DNA of 64,000 nucleotides from CAYQXJ01 sp964421565 (GTDB lineage: Bacteria; Planctomycetota; Brocadiia; SM23-32): NCBI GenBank assembly GCA_964421565.1, contig CAYQXJ010000006.1:160719-224718 (forward strand), written 5' to 3'. Under the pieces are notes generated by a model. It worked only from the letters and a program-made list of their open reading frames with translations. It searched no databases and had not been told where the DNA came from. Positions 33,419 to 43,144 of this stretch are shown here, in pieces (positions within the stretch are counted from its first letter, which is position 1; each line of letters opens with the position of its first letter). The position numbers and the translations under genes are program-made.

Positions 33419-35392
33419 TCAGTCCGTGGCCTGTAGTTCTCTGATGCGGTCGCGCAAGACGGCGGCACGCTCGAAGTCGAGGCGTTCTGCGGCCTGTTTC
33501 ATTTCCTTTTCCAACTCATCCATTCGGCTGGCGGCAAGATAATCTTCTTCGGTCTCGGCGGCAACTGGCGTCTCGACGCGTCGTTTCCACGCCTGCACCT
33601 CGTAGTCGATGCCTCGGCGGATATCCTTGCGGATGGTCTGCGGTTCGATGCCGTGCTTGCGGTTGTAGTCCATCTGCACTTCGCGGCGCCGCTGGGTCTC
33701 CTCGATCGCGTTTGCCATGCTTGCGGTGACCTGGTCGGCGTATAGGATGACTTCAGCGTTCACGTTCCGCGCGCAGCGGCCCATTGTCTGCACGAGGCTC
33801 GTCTCCGAGCGCAGGAAGCCTTCCCTGTCGGCATCGAGTATGGCCACCAGGCTCACCTCGGGTAGGTCAAGGCCCTCGCGCAACAGGTTTACGCCGACGA
33901 TGGCGTCGTACTTGCCGCGACGCAAGTCGTTCAGGATTTCCACCCGCTCTATGGTATCGACCTCGCTGTGCAGGTAACAGCAGCCCACGCCCTCATCGCG
34001 CAGGTATTCGGAGAGGTCCTCGGCGAGGCGCTTCGTCAGCGTGGTGACCAGGGTTCGCTCCCCCCGCTCAGCGTGCTTGCGTATCTCCAGAGTAACGTCC
34101 TGCACCTGTCCTCGGGCTGGTCGCACATCTACGCGCGGATCGACGAGGCCGGTTGGTCGGATGATCTGTTCCACCACCGGACCTTCGCTCTGCTCGATCT
34201 CGTACCGGTCGGGGGTTGCGCTCACGAAGAGGCGGCGGTCGACCAGTTCCACCCACTCCTCGAACTTCAGCGGCCGGTTGTCCAGCGCGCTCGGCAGGCG
34301 GAAGCCGTAGTCGACCAGCGTCTGCTTGCGGGAACGGTCGCCGTGATACATGGCGCGTATCTGCGGCACCGTCTGATGGCTCTCGTCCACGATGCAGAGG
34401 AACTCATCCGGAAAGTAGTCCAGCAGGCAGGCGGGGCGTTCGCCGGCACGTCGTCCGCTGATGTGGCGGGAGTAGTTCTCGATGCCGGGGCAGAAGCCAA
34501 CCGATTCCAGCAGTTCCATGTCGTAGCGAGTGCGAGCCTCGAGCCGCTGAGCCTCCAGCAGCTTGCCCTGCCCTCGCAGTTCCTCCAGGCGTTCCTCCAA
34601 CTCCTCTCCGATCGCACCCACAATCCGCTGGATCCGGTTTTGGGGCGTGACGAAGTGGTTTGCGGGATAGATGTCAATCAGGTTGATCTCTTCCAGCTTC
34701 TCCCCGGACAACGGGTCGATGACGACGATGCGGTCCACGAAGTCGCCGAAGAAGTCAATCCGATAGGCGATTTCCTCGTAGGCGGGGTAGATCTCCACCA
34801 GGTCGCCGCGCGCCCGAAAGGTGCCGCGCCTCAGTTGGGCATCGCTGCGGCAGTACTGGATGTCCACCAGTCCGCCGAGCAGGTCTTCACGTGCCAGCTC
34901 CTTGCCCGTCTCGACCGTTACGAACATGCTCTGGTAGTCTTCGGGCGTGCCGATGCCGTAGATGCAAGAGACGCTGGCGACGATGACGACGTCGTCGCGT
35001 TGCATCAGGCGCGTCGTGGCGGCCAGGCGCAGCCGGTCGATGTCCTGGTTGATGGAGGCATCCTTCGCGATGTACAGGTCACGCGACGGAACATACGCCT
35101 CCGGCTGGTAGTAGTCGTAGTAGCTGACGAAGTAGCCCACCGCGTTGTGCGGGAAGAACTCCTTGAACTCGCTATAGAGCTGTGCGGCAAGGGTCTTGTT
35201 GTGGCTGATGACGAGGGTGGGCAGTCCCAGGTTCTCGATCAGGCGGGCCATGGTGAAAGTTTTGCCCGTGCCCGTCGCCCCGAGCAGCGTCTCGGCCCGA
35301 CTGCCTGAGCGGAAGCGTTCGGTCAGCGCCTGGATGGCCGCTGGCTGGTCACCGGCGGGCTTGTAAGGTGCTGTGCATTCGAAGTGTGCCAT
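33419..35392 (-). CDS. uvrB: Excinuclease ABC subunit B
   Basis: The damage-verifying helicase-like subunit of nucleotide-excision repair. The 657-residue protein has Walker A GATGTGKTFTMA, the beta-hairpin region YYDYYQPEAYVPSRD, motif SVSCIYGIGTP, helicase motifs (DESHQTVPQIRAMY, GVNLLREGLDLPEVSLVAILDAD, QTMGRCARNV) and a C-terminal UVR motif (ELEKEMKQAAERLDFERAAVLRD). A TAGAAT lies only eight bases before the ATG and no Shine-Dalgarno is visible, so the mRNA may be leaderless. Confidence 0.98.
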   Translation of the reverse strand: MAHFECTAPYKPAGDQPAAIQALTERFRSGSRAETLLGATGTGKTFTMARLIENLGLPTLVISHNKTLAAQLYSEFKEFFPHNAVGYFVSYYDYYQPEAYVPSRDLYIAKDASINQDIDRLRLAATTRLMQRDDVVIVASVSCIYGIGTPEDYQSMFVTVETGKELAREDLLGGLVDIQYCRSDAQLRRGTFRARGDLVEIYPAYEEIAYRIDFFGDFVDRIVVIDPLSGEKLEEINLIDIYPANHFVTPQNRIQRIVGAIGEELEERLEELRGQGKLLEAQRLEARTRYDMELLESVGFCPGIENYSRHISGRRAGERPACLLDYFPDEFLCIVDESHQTVPQIRAMYHGDRSRKQTLVDYGFRLPSALDNRPLKFEEWVELVDRRLFVSATPDRYEIEQSEGPVVEQIIRPTGLVDPRVDVRPARGQVQDVTLEIRKHAERGERTLVTTLTKRLAEDLSEYLRDEGVGCCYLHSEVDTIERVEILNDLRRGKYDAIVGVNLLREGLDLPEVSLVAILDADREGFLRSETSLVQTMGRCARNVNAEVILYADQVTASMANAIEETQRRREVQMDYNRKHGIEPQTIRKDIRRGIDYEVQAWKRRVETPVAAETEEDYLAASRMDELEKEMKQAAERLDFERAAVLRDRIRELQATD

Positions 35393-35462
35393 GGCGGTTC
35401 ATTCTACGCTACGCGGACGGCGTTCCCCACGGTGGAGAGGGCCATGGCCGGGGCCCGGCCCT

Positions 35463-35840
35463 TCACGGCGGCGGAGCGCACATGGCATGCGGGCGGATGG
35501 ATTCCATCGTCTTCGGGCCGATGCCCTTTACCTGTGTCAGTTCGTTGATGCTGCCAAACGGGCCGTGTTCCTCTCGGTGCCGGAGAATCGCTCGTGCGGT
35601 CACCGGACCCACCCCGGGCAGCATGGTCAGCTCGTACTCCGCGGCGGTATTGATGTTGAGACGGACGGGCTGGACAACGGCCGAGCTCTGGACGCGCACG
35701 CCCTGGTTCTGCCAGAGAGAGCGGATGGCCGGACCCACGGCGGCGGCCACGAGGGCGAAGACGACGACCACAGCCAGGACCATCAGTTCCCGGCGTCGCA
35801 CGGAGAACCACTGGGTACCGTCTGGCCGAGGCTCGCTCAT
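35463..35840 (-). CDS. ComEA-like helix-hairpin-helix protein
   Basis: A 125-residue protein with one N-terminal membrane anchor (residues 18-40, LMVLAVVVVFALVAAAVG) and a C-terminal DNA-binding double helix-hairpin-helix (LNINTAAEYELTMLPGVGPVTARAILRHRE, then VKGIGPKTMESI). ComEA binds incoming DNA outside the inner membrane during transformation. A comF-family gene is also in the window, but no comEC. The start overlaps the DUF1570 stop by four bases. Confidence 0.92.
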   Translation of the reverse strand: MSEPRPDGTQWFSVRRRELMVLAVVVVFALVAAAVGPAIRSLWQNQGVRVQSSAVVQPVRLNINTAAEYELTMLPGVGPVTARAILRHREEHGPFGSINELTQVKGIGPKTMESIRPHAMCAPPP

Positions 35841-37102
35841 CGGTGCGTTGCCACCTCTATGGCCCGGCGAAGGTCGGGGCGAAGCGTCTCGCGAACCTGT
35901 TCCTCGATGACGGGGCGGAAACCACCGGACGCTTCGCGCTCGTAGTAGCCCAGAATCACCACTCCGGGGTGGTGGTCGCAGACAACGATCGGCATGTCGT
36001 CGGCGAGCTTCCGCACCAGGCCGTAGCTGATCCCATGGCCCTCCTGGTCGTGTGGGCAGCGGAACAGGCGCGCCACGCGATCGGTGTCCTCCGAAGTGAG
36101 TACCTCGCCGGTTGGGCGAGTGATCTGCCAGCGATAGCGACGCTCGCGCAGCACGACATTGCGCAGGCTGTCAATCTTTTTGAAGTCTGTGGGGTCTGTG
36201 TATATCACGCGGGCCAGCAGCAGGATCGCCTCGATGTTGTCACGACAGCGGAACTTCTCGCTCGGCTCCAGCTCCATCACGTAGCGAGCCCACTCTCGCT
36301 CGAAGGCCGCCAGGTCGTCGCCGAAAGCCGCGACGAAGGCCTCAGGCTCTTTCCTGCCGTTGGCCAGGTCCCGCACGTATGCATTGAGCATGTGCGAGTA
36401 ACGGCCGATCTCAGCATGGGCCAGAAAGTGGATGATGGACCAGGACTGCGAGTAGTAGAGGCTCGCGCGACGCCGCTCCATCTGCATGGTCTGCAGCCAC
36501 TGGTCGCTGTCCATGCTGAACAGCCTGTCCAGGGGGATGTAGGTGCCCTCGCGGATCGCCTCGCGCACGGTGTGAACGCGCATGGTTGGCACGAGCCCCA
36601 CCTGGAACTTGCGGCCGTTCCAGGTCGCCTCCGCGAAGTACTCTGCCACCCCTTCGTTGAGCCATGCGGGCGGGTCGCGGCTGATGGCCTCCCACATGAA
36701 CTGATGGAAGCCCTCGTGGTAGAGCGTGCGGAGAACTTCCTCGGTGGTGCGCTCTCCGGCGTGGGCGGCCAACAGACGCTTGTGTGCGATGAAGACTCCC
36801 GTGGAGCCCCGCACGCTCTCCGGCACGGCGCGGTCATAGCTCTCGCGAGAAGCGTAGACCACTACGTCAAACTTGCGGCGCATCTCGCCCAAACCGCTGA
36901 ACCGTCGGGTGTACTCCTCGAATATCTCCTCCATATGTCTGGCGACCAGGTGTGCGTAGTCGGCGCTGATGTCCGTGGAGATGGTATAGTGCTCGGTCTC
37001 GTACTCATGCCCGAGGTTCGTACGTCCCTGCGTCGGCCAGGCAGTAAGAACCGCCAGGGCGGTGAAGAGTGCGAGCATCCGGCGGCTTTGGTGGCGGTCC
37101 AT
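35837..37102 (-). CDS. DUF1570 secreted metalloprotease-like protein
   Basis: A 421-residue exported protein: signal peptide (residues 1-26, LALFTALAVLTAWPTQG), then a gluzincin-type domain with LYHEGFHQFMWEA (HExxH) and the downstream glutamate motif WLNEGVAEYFAEA. DUF1570 is found mainly in Planctomycetota. The ATG at 37102 is preferred because the promoter at 37157-37185 would start transcription near 37150; a TTG at 37138 is very close to that point. It is coupled to the comEA-like gene. Confidence 0.88.
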   Translation of the reverse strand: MDRHQSRRMLALFTALAVLTAWPTQGRTNLGHEYETEHYTISTDISADYAHLVARHMEEIFEEYTRRFSGLGEMRRKFDVVVYASRESYDRAVPESVRGSTGVFIAHKRLLAAHAGERTTEEVLRTLYHEGFHQFMWEAISRDPPAWLNEGVAEYFAEATWNGRKFQVGLVPTMRVHTVREAIREGTYIPLDRLFSMDSDQWLQTMQMERRRASLYYSQSWSIIHFLAHAEIGRYSHMLNAYVRDLANGRKEPEAFVAAFGDDLAAFEREWARYVMELEPSEKFRCRDNIEAILLLARVIYTDPTDFKKIDSLRNVVLRERRYRWQITRPTGEVLTSEDTDRVARLFRCPHDQEGHGISYGLVRKLADDMPIVVCDHHPGVVILGYYEREASGGFRPVIEEQVRETLRPDLRRAIEVATHR

Positions 37103-37156
37103 GGGGTCTTGGTACGCTGAGTTAGTCTCTACGCGCAAGCGCTGATCCTATAGGCC

Positions 37157-37185
37157 ATTCTACTGACCGTTGAGGAGCGGTTCAA
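37157..37185 (-). promoter_or_regulatory. Promoter of the DUF1570-comEA unit
   Basis: On the minus strand TTGAAC (37180-37185), 17 bases, then TAGAAT (37157-37162; five of six consensus). It lies about 55 bases before the ATG at 37102. Confidence 0.6.
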
Positions 37186-37198
37186 AGCTGCCCCACGC

Positions 37199-37227
37199 TT
37201 TACCGGCACGGGGGTGGTTGGTAGCAT
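37199..37227 (+). promoter_or_regulatory. Possible promoter of the second GH4 gene
   Basis: TTTACC (37199-37204), 17 bases, then TAGCAT (37222-37227), about 55 bases before the ATG at 37283. It is almost back to back with the divergent DUF1570 promoter. Confidence 0.35.
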
Positions 37228-37282
37228 TGCACGGCTTGGCATGCTGTAGCCATACCTCCGGAGGCCATGTAAGGAGCAATTC

Positions 37283-38611
37283 ATGCCCAAGATCAGCATT
37301 ATCGGTGCTGGCGGCTTCGTGTTTCCTTTGACGCTCGTGCGCGACATTTGCGCCTTCCCGGCGCTTCAGGACAGCACAATCAGCATGATGGACATCGATG
37401 CCGCCCGGCTTGAGCGCAACGCGGACGGTGCCCGCCGCCTGGTGGAGATGTTCGGCCTGCCGGCCCGTATCGAGCGGACTACTGACCGGCGCCGGTCTCT
37501 GGACGGGGCGGACTTCGTGGTGATCACCTTCCAGGTGGGCGGGCTGGAGGCATACCGCCATGACGTGCAGATACCGCGCGAATACGGTGTAGACCAGCCC
37601 GTCGGCGATACGATGAATCCGGGCGGTATCTTCCGGGGATTGCGCACTGTCGAGGTGCTGAAGGGGCTGTGCGCAGACATGCGCGAGCTCTGTCCGCGCG
37701 CGCTAATGCTCAACTACGCCAACCCGATGGCGATCAACACATGGGCTGCATTCGAGCTCGGAGTGAACGTCGTGGGGCTCTGCCACAGTGTGCAGGGCAC
37801 ATCGCGCTTGCTCGCCACCGAACTTGGGGTGCCGATCGAAGAGTGCAACTACCGTGCGGCAGGCATCAACCATCAGGCATGGTTCATCCAGTTCGAACGC
37901 CGCGGCGAGGACCTGATCCCCCGCATCCGCGAAACGATCGTCAGCAGGCACGTGAGTGGTGAGGCGGAGGGTGAAGGCAGTGATGACCTCTACGCCGGTG
38001 GCAACGAGTCCGTGCGAGGGGAGCTGACCCGCCTGACCGGCTACTTCCACAGTGAATCGAGCCACCACGGGTCCGAATACGTCCAGTGGTTTCGCAAGGA
38101 CCCCGAAACCGTGCAGCAGTACCTGCCCCGGCGCTGGGACTACTACGATATCTGCCGTAATCACGACGAGCAGAACTACGTTGAGCGGTTCCTCAGCGAT
38201 GCGCAGGAGCGAGAACTGCACGCCGGCCACGAGTACGGGGCTTACATCGTGGAGAGCATGACGTCGAACGAACCGCGGGTCATTCATGGTTCGGTGCGCA
38301 ACGACGGTCTGATCACGAACCTGCCGACAGGATGCGCTGTGGAAGTGCCGTGCCTGGTGGACGGCAACGGGCTGCAGCCGACGCACGTGGGGGAGATTCC
38401 GCCCGCCTGTGCCGCAATCAATCGCAACTGCGTGAGTGCGCAAGAACTGGCGGTGCAGGCCGCCTTGAGCTCAGAGCGCGAGCTCGTCTATGCTGCCGTG
38501 GCGATGGACCCGCTGACCGGCGCCATCTGCACTCTGCCCCAGATTCGGGAGATGGTGGATCGCCTGTTCGCTGCAGAGCGACGTTGGCTGCCGTCCTTCT
38601 TCGGAGACTGA
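37283..38611 (+). CDS. GH4 glycosidase, MelA-like (second copy)
   Basis: A 442-residue NAD/Mn-dependent GH4 enzyme. It shows ISIIGAGGFVFP, the metal-binding CHSVQG, GINHQAWF and the segment SESSHHGSEYVQWF. Compared with the copy at 3.2-4.5 kb it lies in another part of sequence space, with several different active-site-loop residues, so a different sugar is likely. AAGGAG precedes the ATG. It is monocistronic, convergent with the GGDEF gene. No transporter is linked. Confidence 0.93.
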   Translation: MPKISIIGAGGFVFPLTLVRDICAFPALQDSTISMMDIDAARLERNADGARRLVEMFGLPARIERTTDRRRSLDGADFVVITFQVGGLEAYRHDVQIPREYGVDQPVGDTMNPGGIFRGLRTVEVLKGLCADMRELCPRALMLNYANPMAINTWAAFELGVNVVGLCHSVQGTSRLLATELGVPIEECNYRAAGINHQAWFIQFERRGEDLIPRIRETIVSRHVSGEAEGEGSDDLYAGGNESVRGELTRLTGYFHSESSHHGSEYVQWFRKDPETVQQYLPRRWDYYDICRNHDEQNYVERFLSDAQERELHAGHEYGAYIVESMTSNEPRVIHGSVRNDGLITNLPTGCAVEVPCLVDGNGLQPTHVGEIPPACAAINRNCVSAQELAVQAALSSERELVYAAVAMDPLTGAICTLPQIREMVDRLFAAERRWLPSFFGD

Positions 38612-38641
38612 CAGTGCTGCCCGTGGGGCGCGCGGTGGGGT

Positions 38642-41600
38642 TCAGCGCACGCGGGTCTTGCTGCGCTTGTGGTCGTACATCCTGCTGTCCGCCTCGGCCA
38701 TCAGCTTCTCCAGGGGCACGGGGTTGTCCGGCGGGCAGGTGACCACGCCGCGGCTGAGGGAGAGCCTGTAGTCGCGGCCGGCTGCCTCGTTGTGCTGCTC
38801 GAGGGCGCGCGAGAGCCGCTCCAGTATCTCGGCGGCTTCGTCCTGGTCGGCCTCCAGCGCAAGCACCGCGAACTCATCGCCTCCGATGCGGCCGAGAATG
38901 TCCGATTCACGGAAGGTGGATCGCAGGACCTCGGCCGTGCCGATCAGGGCGCGGTCGCCCTCCTTGTGGCCGAATGTGTCGTTTATCCACTTCATGTCGT
39001 CCACGTCAACGAAGATGATGAGGGCTTCGTTCGCTGTTCGGCGGGCGACCTTGAGTTGCTGGTTCGCCAGGTGGAAGAACCCGCGCCGGTTGTTCAGCCC
39101 CGTCAGGGAATCGACCAGGGACAGGTTGATCAGTTGCTCGCGCAGGGCGACGTGATCCGTGATATCCCGTGCGATGGCCGAGATGCCCGTTACGCGCCCG
39201 TTCTCGCCCTTGATCGGCGACATGGTAAGGGAGACGTTGATCCTGGCGCCGCCCCGCGTCACGTTAACGAACTCGTGTTGTTGCAGGCGCTTGCCGCTGG
39301 CCACGTCTTCGATGATCTGGCAGAGCTCGGCCCGTCTCTCCAAGGGTGCCAGCACGCTCATGTGGGTGCCCTGCACCTCGTCGGAGCAGTAACCGTAGAC
39401 GCGCTCGGCGCCAGGGTTCCAACGCACGATGCGCCCCTCCACGGTGGCGTCAATGATGGCGTCGTCGGTCGACTCTACCACGGCGCCCCACTGAGCGCGG
39501 TTCTCTTCGAGGCTTCTGCGCTCGGTGATGTCGAGAGCAACGTCGACAGCGCCTTGCACTTCGCCGTCGGGACCGTGGACGGGATAGCCGCGCACTGCCC
39601 AGATTCTGCCGTCGTCGGACATCATCTCGGTTTGTTGGGGCTCGCCGGTCTCCATGGCGCGCACCACGGGGCAGTCGGCGCAGGGCTGCTCGCTGTTGTG
39701 CCACACCCCATGGCAGGGGCGTCCTATGATTTCCTCCAGCGCCACGCCAGCCTGTTGTGCGGCGGCCCTGTTCGCCCACTGAACTTTGAGGTCAGCGTCG
39801 CAGTAGATGACGATCTCTTCCATGGCGTCCAGAACGGCATCCTTTTCATGCTCGATGCGGCTTATCTCCTCCTGGGCCTTTCTCTGCGAGGTGAGGTCGC
39901 GAACGACAACGAGGATGCTTGTTACACGCTCCCCCTCGACGATGGGTATCCTGCGACTTTCGAACGTCACCGTCTGTCCCTGAACTGTCACAGTGACGAC
40001 GTCCTTCTGCGGCTTGCCGGTGCTGAACATGCGCTTAAGGCCGCTCTCGCGCTCTTCCGGCAAAAAGGGGAAGGCTTCACGGAAGGGGGTGCCGACCAAT
40101 CTGTGCTTAACGCCCAACTGTTGGCACCACTGGCGCAGTGCCCGGTTGGCGATTCGTATGCGCAGGTTGCGGTCGAGCACGAGGACGGCGTCGCTCAAGG
40201 CGTCGAGCGTTCTGCGGTAGCGTTCCTTCGACTTGCGCAGAGCGCGTTCGGCTCGCTGCTGGTCGGTGATGTCGCGGTCCACGCAGTACAGGTGGTATGT
40301 ATTGCCCACGCGCACACTGGTTGCCGACCACGCGTAGGTGTTCTCGCGTCCATCCGGGCGCCTCCACGATGCCGTGCCCGTGCAGGGCAGGCCCTGTTTG
40401 AGATGTTCCCGTGTGCGCTGGCGCTCCTGGGGTCCGGCGTCGAACGAGATCAGTTCGTTCAGGTCCTCGGCTTGCTCTAACTCGCTGCGGCTGTAGCCGG
40501 ACATCTCGACGAAGCGGTCGTTGCAGAAGATCAGTCTGCGGGCGTTGGTTTCCGGATCCCATCGGCAGATGCCAATGCCGTCGAGTGCGGTCTCCGCGAG
40601 CAACCGGAACCGCTGTTCGCTGCGTCGCAGTCGCTTCTCGGCCCGGCGCTGTTCGGTGATGTCGGTTATGAAGCCTTCCAGCGCCACCAGGTCGCCCCTG
40701 TCGTTGCGGACCCCGCGTCCTTGCTCCCACACCCAGCGCGGTTCGCCGTTTGCCCGCGTGATGCGGTACGTCATGCGGAACGGGCGGTCGTCCTGCAGCG
40801 CCATCTCGACCTCGCGCCAGACGGACTCCCGGTCCTCCGGCACGATCAGTTCGCCATAGGCGACCTCGCGGTTGTCCACGATCTGGCGGGGCCGGTAGCC
40901 GGTAATCTCCAGGCATCCCTCGCTCATGAACTCCATGGTCCAGTGGCGATCTGTGCGGCAACGGTAGGCGGCGCCGGGCAGGTTGCTCAGCAGCGTGGAG
41001 AGGGCGCGTTCCCTTTCCCTGAGTTGGCGCTCGGCCTGCTTGCGGGCTGTAACATCGCGTGCGATGACGGAGACGCCGATGATTCCGCCGTCTGCCCCGC
41101 GCAACGGCGTCATGGACATGGAGACCTCGATCGGGACCCGGTCACGCGAAAGGTGCACCGTCTCCTGCTGGCGCACCAGTTCTCCACTCGCCACGCTCAG
41201 AACAAGCTCCTTGAGCGAGTTCTGTTCGGCAGGCGGGCAGAGGCACCAGAAAGGCTGCCCCTGCATCTGGCCTGGGGTATAGCCATAGATGCGTTCCGCT
41301 CCGGCATTCCAACTCACGATGTGGCCTTCGGCCGTTAGCCCCACCACGGCGTCGTCGGAGGCCATGCTGAGCGAGGCCCACTGGCTGAGCATCTGCTCGG
41401 CGCGGCGCTGGTCCTCCGTCCAGCGGCCGACGGCCAGCAGCGCCACCGCATCCTCGCGACCATTGCAGATGGGCACCTTCGTCCAGCGTTGCAGCCGATG
41501 GCGGTCCGTAGCGGGGTCGTAGCGCGTCATCTCCGTCACTACAGGCTCACCGCCCTTGAGCACCTGCTCGTCTTCCCTGCGGAACAGTTGGGCATGCTGC

Positions 41601-42427
41601 GGGTCGAACACGTCCAGGTCGGTCTTGCCCACGAGCTGTTGGGGTTCGAGGCAAAGGTCCTTCGCAAAGCGCTCGTTGGCGAACGTGAAGCGCAGGTCCC
41701 TGTTTTTCAAGAACACCCGGTCGCCGATGTGGCGCAGCACGGACCTGAGCTCAGCTTCTGTGCTGCCGAGGGCCTCCTCGGCTTGCCTGTGTTCGGTAAT
41801 GTCCGTCACCATGCCCAGCAGACCCGCCACCTCGCCTTCTTCGTCGATGACGGGTGTCTTGACCACTTCCAGCACACGTTCGCCGCGCGGCGTGCGCAGC
41901 ACGCTCAGGAAGGTGAGGGATTCTTGCGTGCCCAGCACGCGCTGATCTTCCGCCAGATAGCGCTCTGCCAGTTCCGCGCCGAACAGATCTGCATCCGTCT
42001 GCTCCGATATCTGTTCGGCTGTTGTGTCGAGCAGCTCTGCGAAGGCCTGGTTGGCGGTGACGTAGACGGATTTCTGATCTTTAAAGAATATGCCACGAGA
42101 GACGTTCTCCAGCAGCAGGCGGTTCTTGCGTTCGGTCTCTTCAAGGGCGGCTCGCGAGGCGTTCTGCAGCAACGAATGGGCAAGAAATGCCCAGAAGACG
42201 GGGATCAGGACCTGGGTGGTGTCCGTGAACGTATCGACATTGGCCCAGTTGCCCAGCCACTGGAGAGCGTCCCCTCCCGCCTTCAGCCCCATCAGGGCAA
42301 GCACGGTGGCGAGTAGGAGGCGCGTGTCCGTGGGGAACCCGCGTCGCCTGCCCAACAGGACTATTGCCAGGGCGACAAGGGCCGCCGTCAGCGCAAGAGC
42401 GCATGTGGTGCCGACCAGCCACCTCAT
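38642..42427 (-). CDS. Eight-PAS diguanylate cyclase
   Basis: A 1261-residue signalling protein. The N-terminus has three hydrophobic helices (about residues 1-85), followed by eight PAS domains ending at about residue 1080, several with DITE/DITD linkers. The C-terminal GGDEF domain is intact (DSLTGLNNRRGF, VDVDDMKWINDTFGH, ILGRIGGDEFAVL), so it should make cyclic-di-GMP. The seventh PAS has a cysteine set (CHGVWHNSEQPCADCP) that could bind a metal or act as a redox switch. The third and eighth PAS are near-duplicates. ATG at 42427 overlaps the stop of the upstream small membrane gene. Confidence 0.95.
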   Translation of the reverse strand: MRWLVGTTCALALTAALVALAIVLLGRRRGFPTDTRLLLATVLALMGLKAGGDALQWLGNWANVDTFTDTTQVLIPVFWAFLAHSLLQNASRAALEETERKNRLLLENVSRGIFFKDQKSVYVTANQAFAELLDTTAEQISEQTDADLFGAELAERYLAEDQRVLGTQESLTFLSVLRTPRGERVLEVVKTPVIDEEGEVAGLLGMVTDITEHRQAEEALGSTEAELRSVLRHIGDRVFLKNRDLRFTFANERFAKDLCLEPQQLVGKTDLDVFDPQHAQLFRREDEQVLKGGEPVVTEMTRYDPATDRHRLQRWTKVPICNGREDAVALLAVGRWTEDQRRAEQMLSQWASLSMASDDAVVGLTAEGHIVSWNAGAERIYGYTPGQMQGQPFWCLCPPAEQNSLKELVLSVASGELVRQQETVHLSRDRVPIEVSMSMTPLRGADGGIIGVSVIARDVTARKQAERQLRERERALSTLLSNLPGAAYRCRTDRHWTMEFMSEGCLEITGYRPRQIVDNREVAYGELIVPEDRESVWREVEMALQDDRPFRMTYRITRANGEPRWVWEQGRGVRNDRGDLVALEGFITDITEQRRAEKRLRRSEQRFRLLAETALDGIGICRWDPETNARRLIFCNDRFVEMSGYSRSELEQAEDLNELISFDAGPQERQRTREHLKQGLPCTGTASWRRPDGRENTYAWSATSVRVGNTYHLYCVDRDITDQQRAERALRKSKERYRRTLDALSDAVLVLDRNLRIRIANRALRQWCQQLGVKHRLVGTPFREAFPFLPEERESGLKRMFSTGKPQKDVVTVTVQGQTVTFESRRIPIVEGERVTSILVVVRDLTSQRKAQEEISRIEHEKDAVLDAMEEIVIYCDADLKVQWANRAAAQQAGVALEEIIGRPCHGVWHNSEQPCADCPVVRAMETGEPQQTEMMSDDGRIWAVRGYPVHGPDGEVQGAVDVALDITERRSLEENRAQWGAVVESTDDAIIDATVEGRIVRWNPGAERVYGYCSDEVQGTHMSVLAPLERRAELCQIIEDVASGKRLQQHEFVNVTRGGARINVSLTMSPIKGENGRVTGISAIARDITDHVALREQLINLSLVDSLTGLNNRRGFFHLANQQLKVARRTANEALIIFVDVDDMKWINDTFGHKEGDRALIGTAEVLRSTFRESDILGRIGGDEFAVLALEADQDEAAEILERLSRALEQHNEAAGRDYRLSLSRGVVTCPPDNPVPLEKLMAEADSRMYDHKRSKTRVR

Positions 42428-42708
42428 GGGTGAGCCCCCCTCCGCGGCTGGCCCCCAAACGTCCGCCAGCACCAGCAGGCCAGCAACACGGTGGCCCCCA
42501 GGTAGCAGGCGTGCTCCAGAAGGTTCAGCACGTCGGCAACCATTACCGCCTCGAGATTGGTCGCCAGCCAGCTTAGGACGAGCAGCGAGTACGCCATCAG
42601 AAAAAGGCGCAGTCCTGCCACCCGGCGGAGCCTATGACGGCTGAGGGCCAGAAAAACGCCCGTGCCGACGCCCAACAGCAAGGTTAGCATCTCGTTCTGC
42701 GACAGCAT
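42424..42708 (-). CDS. Small membrane protein coupled to the diguanylate cyclase
   Basis: A 94-residue protein with about three hydrophobic helices (MLTLLLGVGTGVFLAL, LFLMAYSLLVLSWLA, ACYLGATVLLACWCW) and a basic C-terminus. I do not recognise a family. Its stop overlaps the start of the PAS-GGDEF gene (ATGA), so the two are made together; the small protein and the N-terminal helices of the cyclase may form one membrane sensor unit. Confidence 0.75.
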   Translation of the reverse strand: MLSQNEMLTLLLGVGTGVFLALSRHRLRRVAGLRLFLMAYSLLVLSWLATNLEAVMVADVLNLLEHACYLGATVLLACWCWRTFGGQPRRGAHP

Positions 42709-43144
42709 GGCAAACCGCTAAGATTGCACGATCTTCTTGAATGACAACGCTTTAGTGCGACCGGAGGGTGCACGGCGCGCCTCCGGTGCCAGCGTCACCC
42801 AAGGGGGTTGCAAGCCGCGTGCCCGCATTGACGGCGCGGCAGTCGCCGGCGAGGAATGCCCCACGCGCTCCTGCAGAACTATGGGCGCTGCTATGGCGTG
42901 GGCAGTGCCCAAAAACCGGGCTGTCCAGGCCGCTGGCAAGCGGCAGCTCCTTACGCTTTTGCCGTGGCGCAATGCCCGGCCTGCAGCCGCCTCGGCGTCA
43001 AGGAAGGCCGTCATGGGGTGAAAAAAGAGCAACAGTCAGCATTCAGATTGCGCCTTGAAACCTGTTTGGGATTTGCTATGCTAATCAGAACTGGGAGGAT
43101 GTACACCATGTCGTTAGCGATTCCGAGCGAGGGGGGAAGTATTG
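42709..43144. other. Intergenic region without a supported gene
   Basis: 436 bases between divergent genes. It holds an eight-pair hairpin (ACCGGAGG 42760-42767 with CCTCCGGT 42780-42787, 12-base loop) without a T tract, and a plus-strand promoter near its right end. Short open frames here lack coding character or a Shine-Dalgarno, apart from a 48-codon frame at 43108 discussed among the findings. Confidence 0.6.
43055..43082 (+). promoter_or_regulatory. Promoter of the triple-HTH gene
   Basis: TTGAAA (43055-43060), 16 bases, then TATGCT (43077-43082), about 60 bases before the ATG at 43145. Confidence 0.5.

Noticed and set aside
42760..42787. Hairpin as a terminator
   Set aside because: No T tract on either strand and no gene ending in front of it; it lies between divergent genes.
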